In this document: positions 18,890 through 28,561 of the stretch, one piece after another
Layout of the letters: each line of letters starts with the position of its first letter
Position numbering within the stretch: the first letter of the stretch is position 1
Origin: Priapulus caudatus
Lineage: Eukaryota > Priapulida > Priapulimorpha > Priapulimorphida > Priapulidae
Reading direction: 5' to 3'
Length of the DNA stretch: 29,060 bases
Assembly: GCF_000485595.1 (NCBI RefSeq)
Contig: NW_014577151.1
Location: 14,729 to 43,788, forward strand
Notes under the pieces: generated by a model
What the model saw: only the letters and a program-made list of their open reading frames with translations
Told to the model about the DNA's origin: nothing
Database searches by the model: none
Translations under genes and position numbers: made by a program

Positions 18890-18980
18890 TGCGTGTGTGT
18901 GTGTGTGTGTGGTGTGTGTGTGTGTGTGGTGTGTGTGTGTGTGTGTGCGCGCGCGCGCTCGCGTGTGCGTGTGTGTGAGA
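18811..18980 (+). repeat. Long GT microsatellite downstream of exon d
   Basis: (GT)n interrupted by CACA and GGTG words and ending in GCGCGCGCGCTCGCGTG, which is alternating purine-pyrimidine throughout and therefore prone to Z-DNA. Frames in it are Cys/Val repeats on + and Thr/His repeats on -. Confidence 0.9.
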
Positions 18981-19276
18981 GTTCGCGCGGGAATGTTCGG
19001 TGAAAGAGAGAAGAGTGGTTGTGCGGTGAAAACGCCGCGTGTTTTGTGTGTTGGACGTGTGATGTCTGTGTTGGGCGTGTTTTGTGTGGTGGGCGTGTTT
19101 TGGGGGTCGGTACGTCCGTGCGTTATGCTGAAGATGAATGCTGGCAGTAAAGTGGTTGTTGGTGGTGGTGGTGCATCGACCCACACTCCAGGCTGGTGAA
19201 ATGTCGCACAAGTGCTGATATCAATACATAGAAAAATCCATTTCTTGTGTTCTCAATGCTTTCTGTGTGTGGGGCG

Positions 19277-19323
19277 TGTGTGCGTGCGTGCGTGCGTGCG
19301 TGCGTGTGTGTGTACGTGTGTGT
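19277..19323 (+). repeat. GTGC/GT microsatellite
   Basis: (GTGC)n followed by GTGTGTACGTGTGTG. The stretch 19324-19645 beyond it is intron without recognisable features. Confidence 0.85.
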
Positions 19324-19649
19324 TGGGTAAATGGGGCTATTAGCAGTTTACACCCACCCACTGTAGGTGCCTCCTATTCATATTAAAATCATCTACAGGA
19401 TTTAAATTGCAATTCGATACTTGTAGTGTTGGGTGGGGGGGTGCCCCGCATTAAATACCAAACATTTTGAATAAGGTTGCCTTGGTACGGGGTTTGAACT
19501 GTATCGTTGACTTGTCACTAATCCTGTTGCTACTATGTAAACTACCATTATCACTAATCATGCGGCCAGAATGTAAGCTCTATTTCCTTGGGGATATTTG
19601 CATAATGCATGCATATTTTATTCATGTAATCATGTATTAACCCGTACGT

Positions 19650-19815
19650 TCTTATGTATGTGTGTGTGGGTGTGTGGGTGCGTGGGCGTATATGCGTGCG
19701 TGTGTGCGTGGCGTGCGTGCGTGCGTGCGTGCGTGGGTTGCGGTGCGCTGCGTGCGTGGGGGCGTGCGTGCGTGTGTGCGTGCGTGCGTGTGTGCGTGCC
19801 GTGCGTGTGTGTGTA
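19650..19815 (+). repeat. GTGC/GT microsatellite before the truncated exon e copy
   Basis: Counterpart of the array ending at 11968. It leads into TAACAGCAATGCTTTGCTTGC and the acceptor at 19843. Confidence 0.85.
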
Positions 19816-19843
19816 ACAGCAATGCTTTGCTTGCTTGTGGCAG

Positions 19844-19900
19844 ACATCCCCGTTAAACAGAGTGGCTACATCGAGCAGGCGGTGCAGGAGCTGCTACAGC
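19844..19900 (+). pseudogene. CCDC142: Truncated duplicate of CCDC142 exon e (second copy)
   Basis: The same 57-nt exon fragment as at 11996-12052, again cut at CTGCTACAGC by a GT array, 168 bp before the full-length copy at 20012. Its presence in both copies shows that this partial exon duplication is older than the large tandem duplication, or that both copies derive from one locus. Confidence 0.85.
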
Positions 19901-19982
19901 TGTGTGTGTGTGTGTATGTACGTACGTGTGTGTGTACGTACGTGTGTATGTACGTACGTGTGTATGTCGTGGCGTGTGTGTT
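19901..19982 (+). repeat. GT/GTAC microsatellite
   Basis: Counterpart of 12053-12136, with the same GTATGTACGTACGTGTG pattern and a few irregular bases. Confidence 0.85.
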
Positions 19983-20011
19983 GTAATAACAGCAATGCTT
20001 GCTTTGTGCAG

Positions 20012-20189
20012 ACATCCGGTTACACAGAGTGGCTACATCGGCAGGCGGGTGCAGGAGCTGCTACAGCCCGTGGTAGACGCCACCAGCAAAGCTGCCAATG
20101 GAAGCACAGATCACTGCTCTGAGCATAGCTGTAGTCGCGCTGTGCGAGGCGTGGACCGCCTTCATACTCAAGGAACGCGTCCGCTTCAG
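20012..20189 (+). pseudogene. CCDC142: CCDC142 exon e, second copy with compensating indels
   Basis: Same length (178 nt), acceptor and donor as 12159-12336. It has ACATCCGGTT for ACATCCCCGTT (one base fewer), ATCGGCAGGCGGGTG for ATCGAGCAGGCGGTG, and an extra A in CAGCAAAGCTG. The frame is shifted through the first third and restored at the third change, which would replace the SGYIEQAVQELL stretch. Both splice sites are intact. Surrounding intron differences are also mostly single-base insertions, so these look like consensus errors in a functional exon. The gene needs this copy or the one at 12159 to be sound. Confidence 0.75.
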
Positions 20190-20904
20190 GTGCGCACACT
20201 AGTATCGGTGCCGCTGCCTCTGCAGCTGCCGAATAATGCTTAATAATGTATACTTAATATCGTATATTGACATTAGCCTAGCTGATGTATAGTTAGCGTT
20301 TCAGCATGTGTCTTTGGCTGCAGCCTGGCACGGAGCGCATTAGCTGTCACTGTTTTATATTACCATTATTATTATAACTATTAAAGGGATACACACCCCT
20401 AAGATTTTTAGAGTATATTATGATAGTAGAGTGCATTAATAATAGCATATACCTAGAAATTTCTATATCATTCATTCACATTTGTCCGTAAACAACAGTG
20501 AGTTTCGAAATTCTTATTTGTGGCCGCTGACATGACACCCCGCGATTGTGCTGTGCCATCCTGACAAAGTTGCACTTTAGACCAGGGCTTATCACAAAAT
20601 TGCAATTATATTTATGCTATCTGCTAATAAAGAAACATCCTCAGTCCTGTAGCCTGACAGCCGAAAAATTGGTGATCCGCAACTTTGAAGCAGATGGGCT
20701 AGTAGTGGCGCCACCATTGTTGTGTAGCAACGATACAGCCGTTAGTTTTAAAAACATTTTGTTTTATATTTCTAAATGGAATATTGAACAGTGAAAATTT
20801 TTTATGTAGCGTAATTTTAAACACATTTTAATTGAAAATATGCAAAGAACCTGGGGTCATGTGGTGCCTTTAATTATTAACATTGTGTCTGTGCACGCCT
20901 TCAG

Positions 20905-21111
20905 CCTTCACGGAGCGAGTCAGCTTGCTGTGGACGTCGCTACGTGCCGCTGACGTGGCTCGGCCGCCTCACTGACCTTGACATGAAGCCGATGCAGAGC
21001 TTGCAGTCCGTCGAGATCTTCAAGTATCTGAACGGGGCGTACGTTCTGCTGCTGCGGCAGCCGTGTAGAAGCGCGGCGGCGATCATCGCAAGGACGTCAG
21101 CGACGATATCA
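20905..21111 (+). pseudogene. CCDC142: CCDC142 exon f, second copy with indels
   Basis: 207 nt against 206 in the copy at 13032-13237. Acceptor GCCTTCAG and donor ATCA|GTGAGT are kept. Differences include GTCGCTACGTGCCGCTGACG for GTCGCCTACGTGCGCACG, a lost C in CTTGACATGAAG, an added G in GCCGATGCAG, and a lost A in TGTAGAAGCG. They shift the frame at several points. The exon directly precedes the last exon of the gene, so if the sequence were right the encoded C-terminus would be lost. Consensus error is more likely. Confidence 0.75.
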
Positions 21112-21244
21112 GTGAGTGTTGGTTGCAGTCCAGTGTCTCTGTAGCGAGCTGTGTGGTGTGTGTGGTGTGCGGACCGTCGACGGAGTTTATGGCGTCGTGC
21201 TCGGATCGTGTCGTGTGGTTTACTATGATGTTTGGGTTAATCGT

Positions 21245-21430
21245 ATGTTATTTATATATATATTCTACATTGTTATATGTACGTCTATATGTATATATAT
21301 ATGAGAGATATACAATTATGTTATATATATATGTATTTTTATGTGTATTATTATATGCCTATATATATATATATATATATAAATAATATGTTATATTATA
21401 TGTATTGTATATTATATATATTATTATTGT
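21245..21430. repeat. AT/TATA microsatellites
   Basis: Runs of TATATATATG and ATATATATAT in the last intron. They begin where the two intron copies stop matching. Confidence 0.85.
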
Positions 21431-21676
21431 TATTCATATGTGTTTTTGTGAGTCTTTTGAGTGCGTACAGTGACTTCAGTAAAGGGTTCGTTTGAAAGCT
21501 GTCGTTACTACCTTTATTGCTCTTCTGCCTCACCATGTACATATTATCACCTGTATATATTGATGACAAACTCAGTCTGAGCTAAACGACTCTTTAATAA
21601 TAACGATATCTTGTTGCTCTTCATCGTTGGTATTCTGTATTATATAACTTATGGTTTTCCAACTCTGTATCTGCAG

Positions 21677-21915
21677 GTTTGGAGAGCCCTTCTTCAACGC
21701 AGACCGTCGATCAGGCGGTGAACTTAAGCACCAACAGCCCCGTGGGGCACACGTCCCCGGGAGCGGAGGATTTCCCGGACAGTTCGCTGGACGAGGGACA
21801 CTACCACATACCCAACAAGGAAGACTGGCTGTCGCTGCGCGTGCACGGTGGCGCCCCACGGTGGAGGCTTCCAACACTCGCTTGTCTCAACTCAGGTAGT
21901 GATGACCAGCGATAG
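21677..21915 (+). CDS. CCDC142: CCDC142 last coding exon with stop codon
   Basis: The acceptor is GTATCTGCAG at 21676. The first two bases, GT, join the A left by exon f to make Ser. The frame stays open to TAG at 21913-21915. The exon encodes a polar, disordered Ser/Asp/Glu-rich linker (SPSSTQTVDQAVNLSTNSP and following), then the conserved end HIPNKEDWLSLRVH, APRWRLPTLACLNS and a short tail GSDDQR. A linker followed by WLxLRxH, PRWxLPxxxCL and an immediate stop is how I recall vertebrate CCDC142 ending, and it independently supports the identification. It lies outside the duplicated block and is single copy. Confidence 0.9.
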
Positions 21916-22147
21916 ATACACAGGTAGTTTAACCGCTTAGGTTACAGGTATATTACAGGTAGATTACAGCTTAGTCTATAGCTTACAGGTAGTAAGTCTG
22001 TCAAAGTCCGGCGGTCGTAAGAGCGTGTAGTGGACCGCGCACGTTCTGCTGTGACGACATACCGATGAGGTTGTCACGGTGATTTGTCACACGAGTTTGA
22101 TCGTGGTTCTGGCTAACATGTACAGCTGGTTTGTCTGTAGGGAACAT

Positions 22148-22194
22148 GTCATATAATATAATATATATATATATATAATATATTATATATTATG
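22148..22194. repeat. AT microsatellite
   Basis: TATAATATAATATATATATA continuing to TTATATATTATG. Confidence 0.85.
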
Positions 22195-22525
22195 TAACGG
22201 CACCCCGTCTCTCACCTGAACATCAATGTATAACCCCCATGTCTATCTGCTATAGCTAGTGGTTAGACTCTACTTAAACGATCACAACGAACGCTGTTGC
22301 GAGGTTGCCCCCGTGCGAATATTTTTTGTTTAAATGCGTTCGCTTTCGCGTGTGGTTTCTAAGAGTGACATTGAATTTTGTATAGGTTAAAAGCAGGTAA
22401 GTGTACGTGCGTTGTTAAGATGAATACGAAAGAGCGAATTTGAGGCAGCTAGGGTTATGAAAGAACGTCTATGTTCTCTGGGACTGGTGAGGATGCAAGT
22501 GCGTGTTACATGTTCCACACGATGC

Positions 22526-22531
22526 AATAAA
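22526..22531 (+). terminator. Canonical poly(A) signal AATAAA
   Basis: First AATAAA after the CCDC142 stop, 611 nt downstream, followed by T-rich sequence. Cleavage would be expected 10-30 nt later. Confidence 0.5.
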
Positions 22532-22549
22532 TTTTATTAATAAGTGGCA

Positions 22550-23333
22550 AGCTGGTTAACTGGCTCTTGATTAGCCACCTATGAAGATTTGTCTCTTGAC
22601 TAATCAGCTATAAATCTTAGTAGGACAATGTGTATATTCCGATTTTTGAAATTCATTATGACATTGTAAGCAGATTTAAATTATTACTCTAATTCTGTTC
22701 ACACTGTGCAAACCAGCTGTATGTGAATTCTCTCTCAATCCGTAGCCTAACATCTAGTTGAACTAAGATTAGATTTGTTGTACTCAACGATGTTGATTGT
22801 ACCCTGTGTTATTATGTAGATGGCATGTGCCCCATCTTTCCCTCCCCGTTAGTCCTCCGTGGTAGTAACTGCATTTAATTGTGTTTCTAGTCAACCCTTT
22901 GTAGAATGAACGGCTGTCATCGGGAAACCATTGAATGCTATTGATGAAGAGCTTCTCTATATAGAAACTGCACATTCTAGAAGTTAATATTGTAGTGGGT
23001 GGAAATGCTTGTTTGTTGTGTCAACCAAACCACGCATGTCTCGCTTGAAATGAGTGGGGTTGGTCCATAAAAACACAAATGGCGAATGGAATTTGATTAC
23101 CAGTTTCGTTTTGGTGTATCAACAGTTTTTCAATGTATACCGTAATTTGGCATTGCCTTCCGGGTACCCTATTCCCTTCACGTAAGCACAGCCTATCGAA
23201 TTTGTGGATTGAATAAAGTCTAATTTTGCATGGAATGTTAATCCCTATGCCTACACCCATCTCTGCCAACAGAGCAGTAATTCATTTGTTAATCATGATA
23301 TGATGTGTCCGTATTATTAATTTAAACAATCTT
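22550..23333. other. Intergenic, nothing recognised
   Basis: AT-rich sequence. Only short open frames are present and none has splice-site or motif support. Confidence 0.4.
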
Positions 23334-23640
23334 ATGTTTATTATTGTTTTCATCATTGATTACATTATTGTTTTCATCATTGTTTTCATCATTGTTTACA
23401 TCATTGTTTTCATCATTGTTTTCATCATTGTTTTCATCATTGTTTACATCATTGTTTTCATCATTGTTGCGTTCAATACCGTTGTGTACATAATTGCTTG
23501 TGGGTTAGTGTTGAGTTTCTTATTGTTGATATTTATCGTTATTCTGTTTATCATTGCCATGTTCTTTATTGTATTAATTTCTCTGCATATTATTGTTGTG
23601 TTCTTCATTGCGTTCATTGTTGTTGTGTTCATCTGTGCGT
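23334..23640 (+). repeat. ATTGTTTTCATC 12-bp tandem repeat
   Basis: Repeats of ATTGTTTTCATC and ATTGTTTACATC, regular to about 23470 and degenerate afterwards (ATTGTTGTGTTCATC). The 108-codon Ile/Val/Phe-rich frame over it looks like a membrane protein but is simple-repeat translation. Confidence 0.9.
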
Positions 23641-23659
23641 TGTCTTCATCGTTACCGTA

Positions 23660-24265
23660 GCCGTTACAATATCGTGTTAAATGTTATCGTAAACATTGAT
23701 GTGATTCATTTTTGTTTCTTCTCAGTTACATACGTGCCTAGCCAAGATTCTAAATTCAGACAATCCCCGTGATTGTGTGTGACCCCCACGATATGTGACG
23801 AGCTTGTAGACCGACATTTCTTTGAGTATGTAGATGTTATACACTGTTGACTGTTCTCTAAGAGCTGCGTTATTTTCACTTTATTCTTCATATAGCGTTA
23901 AACTATTAGGCGAATTATTTAAAGCTGCAGCCGCCTTTTGGTGCATGTCTTTTTATTTTATCTGATAGAATATCTGCCATTCATTCTAGCACGTTAGCTG
24001 AGATGTAAAATGCAAGTAGGATGTACACGTATGTGTTCATATAAAAAGTGCAAGTGCTTGTGGTGGCATGTGTATTTTTGTATAAAACCATTTTATGTAA
24101 AAAAATATGTGAATATTGTATTGAATTGCGTTTTCAGTGTTCAAATTATTGATGATCATTTATGCTGTTTTTTTTAATGTATTTCTGTCACTTTTATTCA
24201 TCAACTGTGTCAATGTATCACTATCACCTTGTAGATTACTGGCTTACTGTTGTGTTGACCTCAAT
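23660..24265. other. Intergenic, nothing recognised
   Basis: No gene, repeat or RNA that I can support. Confidence 0.4.
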
Positions 24266-24269
24266 ACTT

Positions 24270-24440
24270 TGCTCTCGCTTCCTCTATTTCTACCTCTATC
24301 TCTATCTCTCTCTTCCCCCTCTATCTCTCTTAGTTTCTCTCTTTCGCTCTCTTTCTATTTCACTCTTGCTTCATCGCTCTCCTCTCTATCTGCTTTATCT
24401 TTTGCGCATTTCTCCTTCCTGCTCTTGCTTTCTTTCGCTA
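24270..24440 (+). repeat. CT-rich low-complexity tract
   Basis: CTCTATCTCTATCTCTCTCT and similar pyrimidine-rich sequence. The Leu/Ser-rich frames across it are artefacts. Confidence 0.85.
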
Positions 24441-25229
24441 GCTACTTTCTTTCCTATTCATTTCTCGTCTGCACATGCCGTTGAAGCAAAGCAGCATGAC
24501 CTTTCCGATTCTTTTTCCGACTTTAATTTCGGCTTTTCTGTTCTTTATATTTTAGGTCTGTTAAATATCAAGGTCTCTGATTTCTTTGGGTGAATTCTTC
24601 TCGCCTTTGGGTGAATGTGAGCTGACGTCACACATCTCTCTGCGACGCGCATTCCAGACGAGTTGGTCTACTGTGGTGCCGCTTCATGCACGTACTTCTG
24701 CCTTTAGTTATCACGTTCTGCTGCTTTGACTGATCGATCGCTTGAAGAAAGTTTGCATGTCGCAGTGCGCGTTCACAGGCACTTGGGACAGAGTCAGTCC
24801 AAATACTGAAAAATAATATGAACGCACATTGACAAAAACTACCCATTGATGCTTTATTACACTTCTACTGTTGTGTCACTGTATATCAACTTGGTTTCAC
24901 AAAAACTGATGTGGAACTAGGCGCTCGTAACGGCGGTTCAGCAGGTTTGCATGTTGCAGTGCGCGTTCGTTCGCGTTCACCTCATTTCCTCCTCGAGCTA
25001 CTTATTGTAAACGTACAACGACCAGTTCGCTGTTTGCTCTGGAGCCTTGGAGCTCGATTCACGAAGCGATCGTCTATAGCATTGATGGCAGGTTCGATGT
25101 TCAGTTGTTCGTGTCGAGCATCTCCCGCTGCCGTCTTGTGTTAACGCAAACGTTCGTGCCGCCTCCACCGATATTGAGATTTTCCGGAACGGCTTGTAGT
25201 CATGGTGGTCGGTAATGAGTGGTGTTCGC
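24441..25229. other. Intergenic; a 24-bp word occurs twice
   Basis: GTTTGCATG(T)CGCAGTGCGCG-type words lie near 24750 and 24946 with one mismatch. Nothing else is recognised. Confidence 0.4.
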
Positions 25230-25470
25230 TGTACGCTGTTGTTCACTGACGGCTGGCTGTTGTTTATAGATGGTTGGGAAGTGTTCACGTTGTTCACGCC
25301 CATTGTTCAGTGAAGGATGAATTGTGTTAACATCAACTGTTATTCATTGACGGCTGTTCATTGAACACATGAGGCTGTTGTTTATTGAAGGCTAGGTTGT
25401 GTTCACATCTGGCTGTTGTTCATTCGCGGCTTGGAAGTGAACACATCTGGCTGTTGTTCATTGAAAGCAA
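25230..25470 (+). repeat. Degenerate repeat GGCTGTTGTTCATTGAAGGC...GTGTTCACATCT
   Basis: At least five imperfect copies of GGCTGTTGTT(C/T)A, each followed by a TGTTCACAT(C)-type word, with a period of roughly 40-60 bp. Boundaries are unclear. Confidence 0.6.
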
Positions 25471-25829
25471 GATGACGGCATTATTCTATAATTTATCCGT
25501 GTATTTTTGTGTTCTTATTGAGGCAACTCGTGAGAGTGTAGTAAGTCTACAGTGTTTTAAATGTCTGTCGCGTACAGGTGTCGCTATCGATTCTACGTGT
25601 ACAGCTCGTATCCCTCTTATATATCATAGTTTCCCACTGCCACAGAGACTTTCTGACTTTTATCAATCCAATCAAGAGCACATGAGCGCTTTATTATTTG
25701 TTACGTGTCTATGCTCTCTTGATTCAATGAATGTTGTAAGTTGGCAGAGATCGGTACACCCGTGGAATAAAATGTAGAGATATTCTGCAGGATAAGGAGG
25801 GCAGCACTAAGCCCGCGCCCTCCCATAAC

Positions 25830-26190
25830 AGCCTGTTCTGTTAGCATCTATGACAAATACGACATACGCATATACGCTCTCCTATGACACTATTTGTCAT
25901 AGGAAGAATCTTCCTATGACAAATACGACATACGCATATACGCTCTCCTATGACACTATTTGTCATAGGAAGATTCTTCCTATGACAAATATTGTTGAAG
26001 GTGTGTTGTGCGCATCATAGGAGTGTAGGAGCGCTATTGTGAACGCAAGCAGTGAATTTCAGCTGTAAAGCGGAACGAAGTTGACTCGCCAATATTTGTC
26101 ATAGGAAGAATCTTCCTATGACAAATAGTGTCATAGGAGAGCATATATGCGTATGTCGTATTTGTCATAGATGCAAGCAGAACATGTTGG
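25830..26190. mobile_element. Nested fold-back element (MITE-like)
   Basis: The left arm holds two 66-bp tandem units (start words at 25848 and 25914), each ending in a 35-nt odd palindrome TATTTGTCATAGGAAG...TATGACAAATA (25891-25925 and 25957-25991). The right arm has the same palindrome at 26093-26127 followed by the inverted copy of the unit up to CGTATTTGTCATAGATGC near 26175. The unique centre is about 101 bp (25992-26092). The inverted match extends outward through GTTCTGTTAGCATC and GATGCAAGCAGAAC. CCATAAC lies on both sides (25823-25829 and 26191-26197), a possible target-site duplication. There is no coding sequence, so it is non-autonomous. Confidence 0.75.
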
Positions 26191-26636
26191 CCATAACCTA
26201 CTGTGTTCGTCGCCCCATCTCGATCATATCTCTTTATATACGTGCGCTAACTCCAAACGGAGTTGCACATGCTTTAAGGCTCGAGTTTCGAATAAATGCA
26301 GATGAGCTGTGTTTGTATTTGTAAAGGGATTTGTAATAGAAAAATGTGAGCGTATGAGTACTGGGTGAAATGCGCAGGAATGTGATTGCACATGAAGGGA
26401 AGGCATATGCAAAGGCAGGCAGGCTCATAGAAAGCCGTGTACATGGACATGTAATGTACGTGGGAAGGCGAGGGCAGGAAGTACATAGGAAGGGAGGGTA
26501 GGGCCATGGTTTGCCGGTTGGATCACATGCAAAGACAGTGTTATTCTTTAATCTTATAGCCGCCACAAGTCAGGTTAGATAATGCGTGTGCAGCCGTGGC
26601 TGCATGGTGTATCATTGCCCGAACTATATTAAAGAT

Positions 26637-26824
26637 CTGGGGGCCGTTGTCGGAAACATCGTAAAGTTAATGCTAATTTTAACGCTAAGATAGCATTTGC
26701 GACTAATGTTGATGTTACGAAGGGAGCGTTGACAGAAAAACGTCGCAGCTTACGAGGTTACGAGTGGAAGTTAATGTTAAAACTAATGTTGAGACTAATT
26801 TAGTTTCTGACAACGGGCCCCTGG
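26637..26824. mobile_element. 188-bp MITE candidate
   Basis: Ends CTGGGGGCCGTTGTCGGAAAC (26637-26657) and GTTTCTGACAACGGGCCCCTGG (26803-26824) are inverted repeats with a few mismatches. AAGAT flanks it on the left (26632-26636) and, one base away, on the right (26826-26830). The interior has TTAATGCTAATTTTAACGCT- and TTAATGTTAAAACTAATG-type words. There is no coding capacity. Confidence 0.6.
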
Positions 26825-27173
26825 TAAGATAGTCAGTGACTTCGTGCAGATAGCAAGTAAGGAACGGTGTCGGAAGATATTGCACACGGATATGTGGTTT
26901 ACGGAGGGTAACATTTCGCCAGGCAATGGCAACGATGTCTTCAACGAAGCCATCGGTAACAACAGGGTAGAGCGGTGATGCATAAATGTAAAACAAGTTT
27001 GTTTTATGTAATATATTATGTTACGTATACGCAACGCGCGCGTTACTATGGCTACGCCGAGTTTGATGTTAGTGGTATAGTAACGCGTTTTTTAATATAC
27101 GTCACTGGTCACGTGAGTAACACAGCGTTAGTTACTTGTTAGATGCTTGTATTTTTGCAGATTGTCTCGGTAA

Positions 27174-27206
27174 TATACAGTATATATACTGTATATATAT
27201 ATACAG
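27174..27206. repeat. AT-rich palindrome ATACAGTATATATACTGTAT
   Basis: The 20-mer is its own reverse complement and is followed by a further ATATATATACAG run. Confidence 0.8.
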
Positions 27207-27716
27207 CCACGAATGGTGCTGTTTTACTGTCACTGGGAGAGCTAGGCTATAGTGTTTGGGAGAACAATGGAAGGGAACACACAGTATCGTCTGCTAAATG
27301 TGATACGAAGTATATCGTTGTTGATTTATCCGCTTATATATCGTTGTTATTATCCAGTTATGGTGTTGACAACCCACCGTATATATATATAGTGTACATG
27401 TGACTGTTATTGTAGAAAATAAATTTAATTTTTGCATTAGATTAATGAAACGATACGGTGTTGTAGAAAATGCCTTTCCCGTGCGCATCCCCGTTCTCTG
27501 CATCTCTGCAGAGGTGGCGATTATATAAATGTGAATACACGTAAGGTTAAAGTCAATCGAATCTCACTGGGTCGGCCAACGTCGTTGTGGTGACGTGGTT
27601 TCACGCTCGCCCTTTGCTCCTTGCTAGTAATAATATATAGGTTTTGCCTGCTGCGAACGTATCACTGTGTACCTTCAGTAATTGTATAGCAATGACAATA
27701 AGAGCAAGAGCTAAAA

Positions 27717-27718
<2 letters not shown>

Positions 27719-27756
<38 letters not shown>
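27719..27756 (+). repeat. GA microsatellite
   Basis: (AG)n run with one AAAG interruption. Confidence 0.9.
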
Positions 27757-28464
27757 CAAGAGCGTAACATGCGCGCATCCTAACCAAGAAGCAACCCGTA
27801 CAAACAGATGGGTGAAAACAGATGAGTGAGAGCACGCAGAGACTGTGGTAGAAGTACCATTAACTGTTCAATAACCCCCTTAGCAATATATCTAGACTAG
27901 TACCCTCTGGCAGGGTTATAGTTATAGTGATCATATCCATATTTCATAAAGCGGTCGCAGGTCATGGCGATTGGGGTTTAGTCATTGTTTCGATGATGTG
28001 TCAACAGTCCGCTAGAGGGCGGGCAGGCATGTTCCTATTCGCACATTCTGACATTCTGTTGTGTATCGTATGTAAACGTCTTGCCCTGCCCTTCGTATGT
28101 TAGATTAACTGCGATTCATATGGTATAAGGAGTGACTTGGTATATATATATATATATACATATATAGGAAAAGTTATAGGAATACCATTTTAAATATCTA
28201 GGAAAATAATTTTTGCTTGTTTTTCCAAGAATTGTTGTTTTGGGGATGTTACCATTATTGTTATGCGTTGGTTGGTGTAACTCTTATATTAAAACTTTGT
28301 TATAGAGCTTCTTACTGTAACGTAATGTGACGTACTCCGATAGTATGGCTAGCGCCTGAAAATACTAACGCTTAACTTAACTAGGTTCAAAGAGTCGCAC
28401 TTAAAAGGTGTATATATGCAGTTCAATGTGTATTTATGTTGTTGTTGACGAATTACAGTAAAAG

Positions 28465-28513
28465 CAGAGCATATAAATCAACATGATGATATCTTGTTGA
28501 TTTATATGCTCTG
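28465..28513. repeat. Perfect 19-bp inverted repeat with 11-nt loop
   Basis: CAGAGCATATAAATCAACA (28465-28483) and its exact reverse complement (28495-28513) flank the loop TGATGATATCT. As RNA this gives a 19-bp perfect hairpin. No T-run follows, so it is not an obvious Pol III terminator. It could be a small fold-back insertion or part of an RNA hairpin. Confidence 0.85.
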
Positions 28514-28537
28514 GGAAAAGCTCTCTGCGCCGGTCAT

Positions 28538-28561
28538 TGCGCATGCGTACGCGCATGCGCA
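28538..28561. promoter_or_regulatory. Two adjacent NRF-1-like sites
   Basis: TGCGCATGCGTA (28538-28549) is followed immediately by CGCGCATGCGCA (28550-28561). The second matches the NRF-1 consensus YGCGCAYGCGCR exactly and the first with one deviation. Paired sites in a CpG-rich patch are typical of animal promoters, often bidirectional. A short frame starting ATGTCTGCG at 28678 lies about 117 bases downstream. Confidence 0.5.

Larger units (their letters stand above)
21916..22550 (+). other. Probable 3' UTR of CCDC142
   Basis: Runs from the stop to just past the AATAAA at 22526. It starts with several ACAGGTA-type words (21919-21985) and contains an AT microsatellite at 22148-22194. No coding signal is seen. 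Confidence 0.5.
26825..28464. other. Intergenic with several small repeats, no gene seen
   Basis: It contains an AT palindrome near 27174-27206, a GA run at 27719-27756 and an AT run at 28139-28160. Otherwise nothing is recognised on either strand. Confidence 0.4.

Noticed and set aside
18834-19211. Thr/His-rich frames on the - strand near exon d
   Set aside because: They are translations of GT microsatellites.
23334-23660. 108-codon hydrophobic frame resembling a multi-pass membrane protein
   Set aside because: It is translation of a 12-bp ATTGTTTTCATC repeat.
26234-26566. 110-codon - strand frame in the intergenic region
   Set aside because: No splice signals, motif or codon bias supports it; overlapping frames on both strands are equally open.
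27143-27403. 86-codon + frame rich in Tyr and Ile
   Set aside because: Its ends lie in AT microsatellites and the rest shows no motif.
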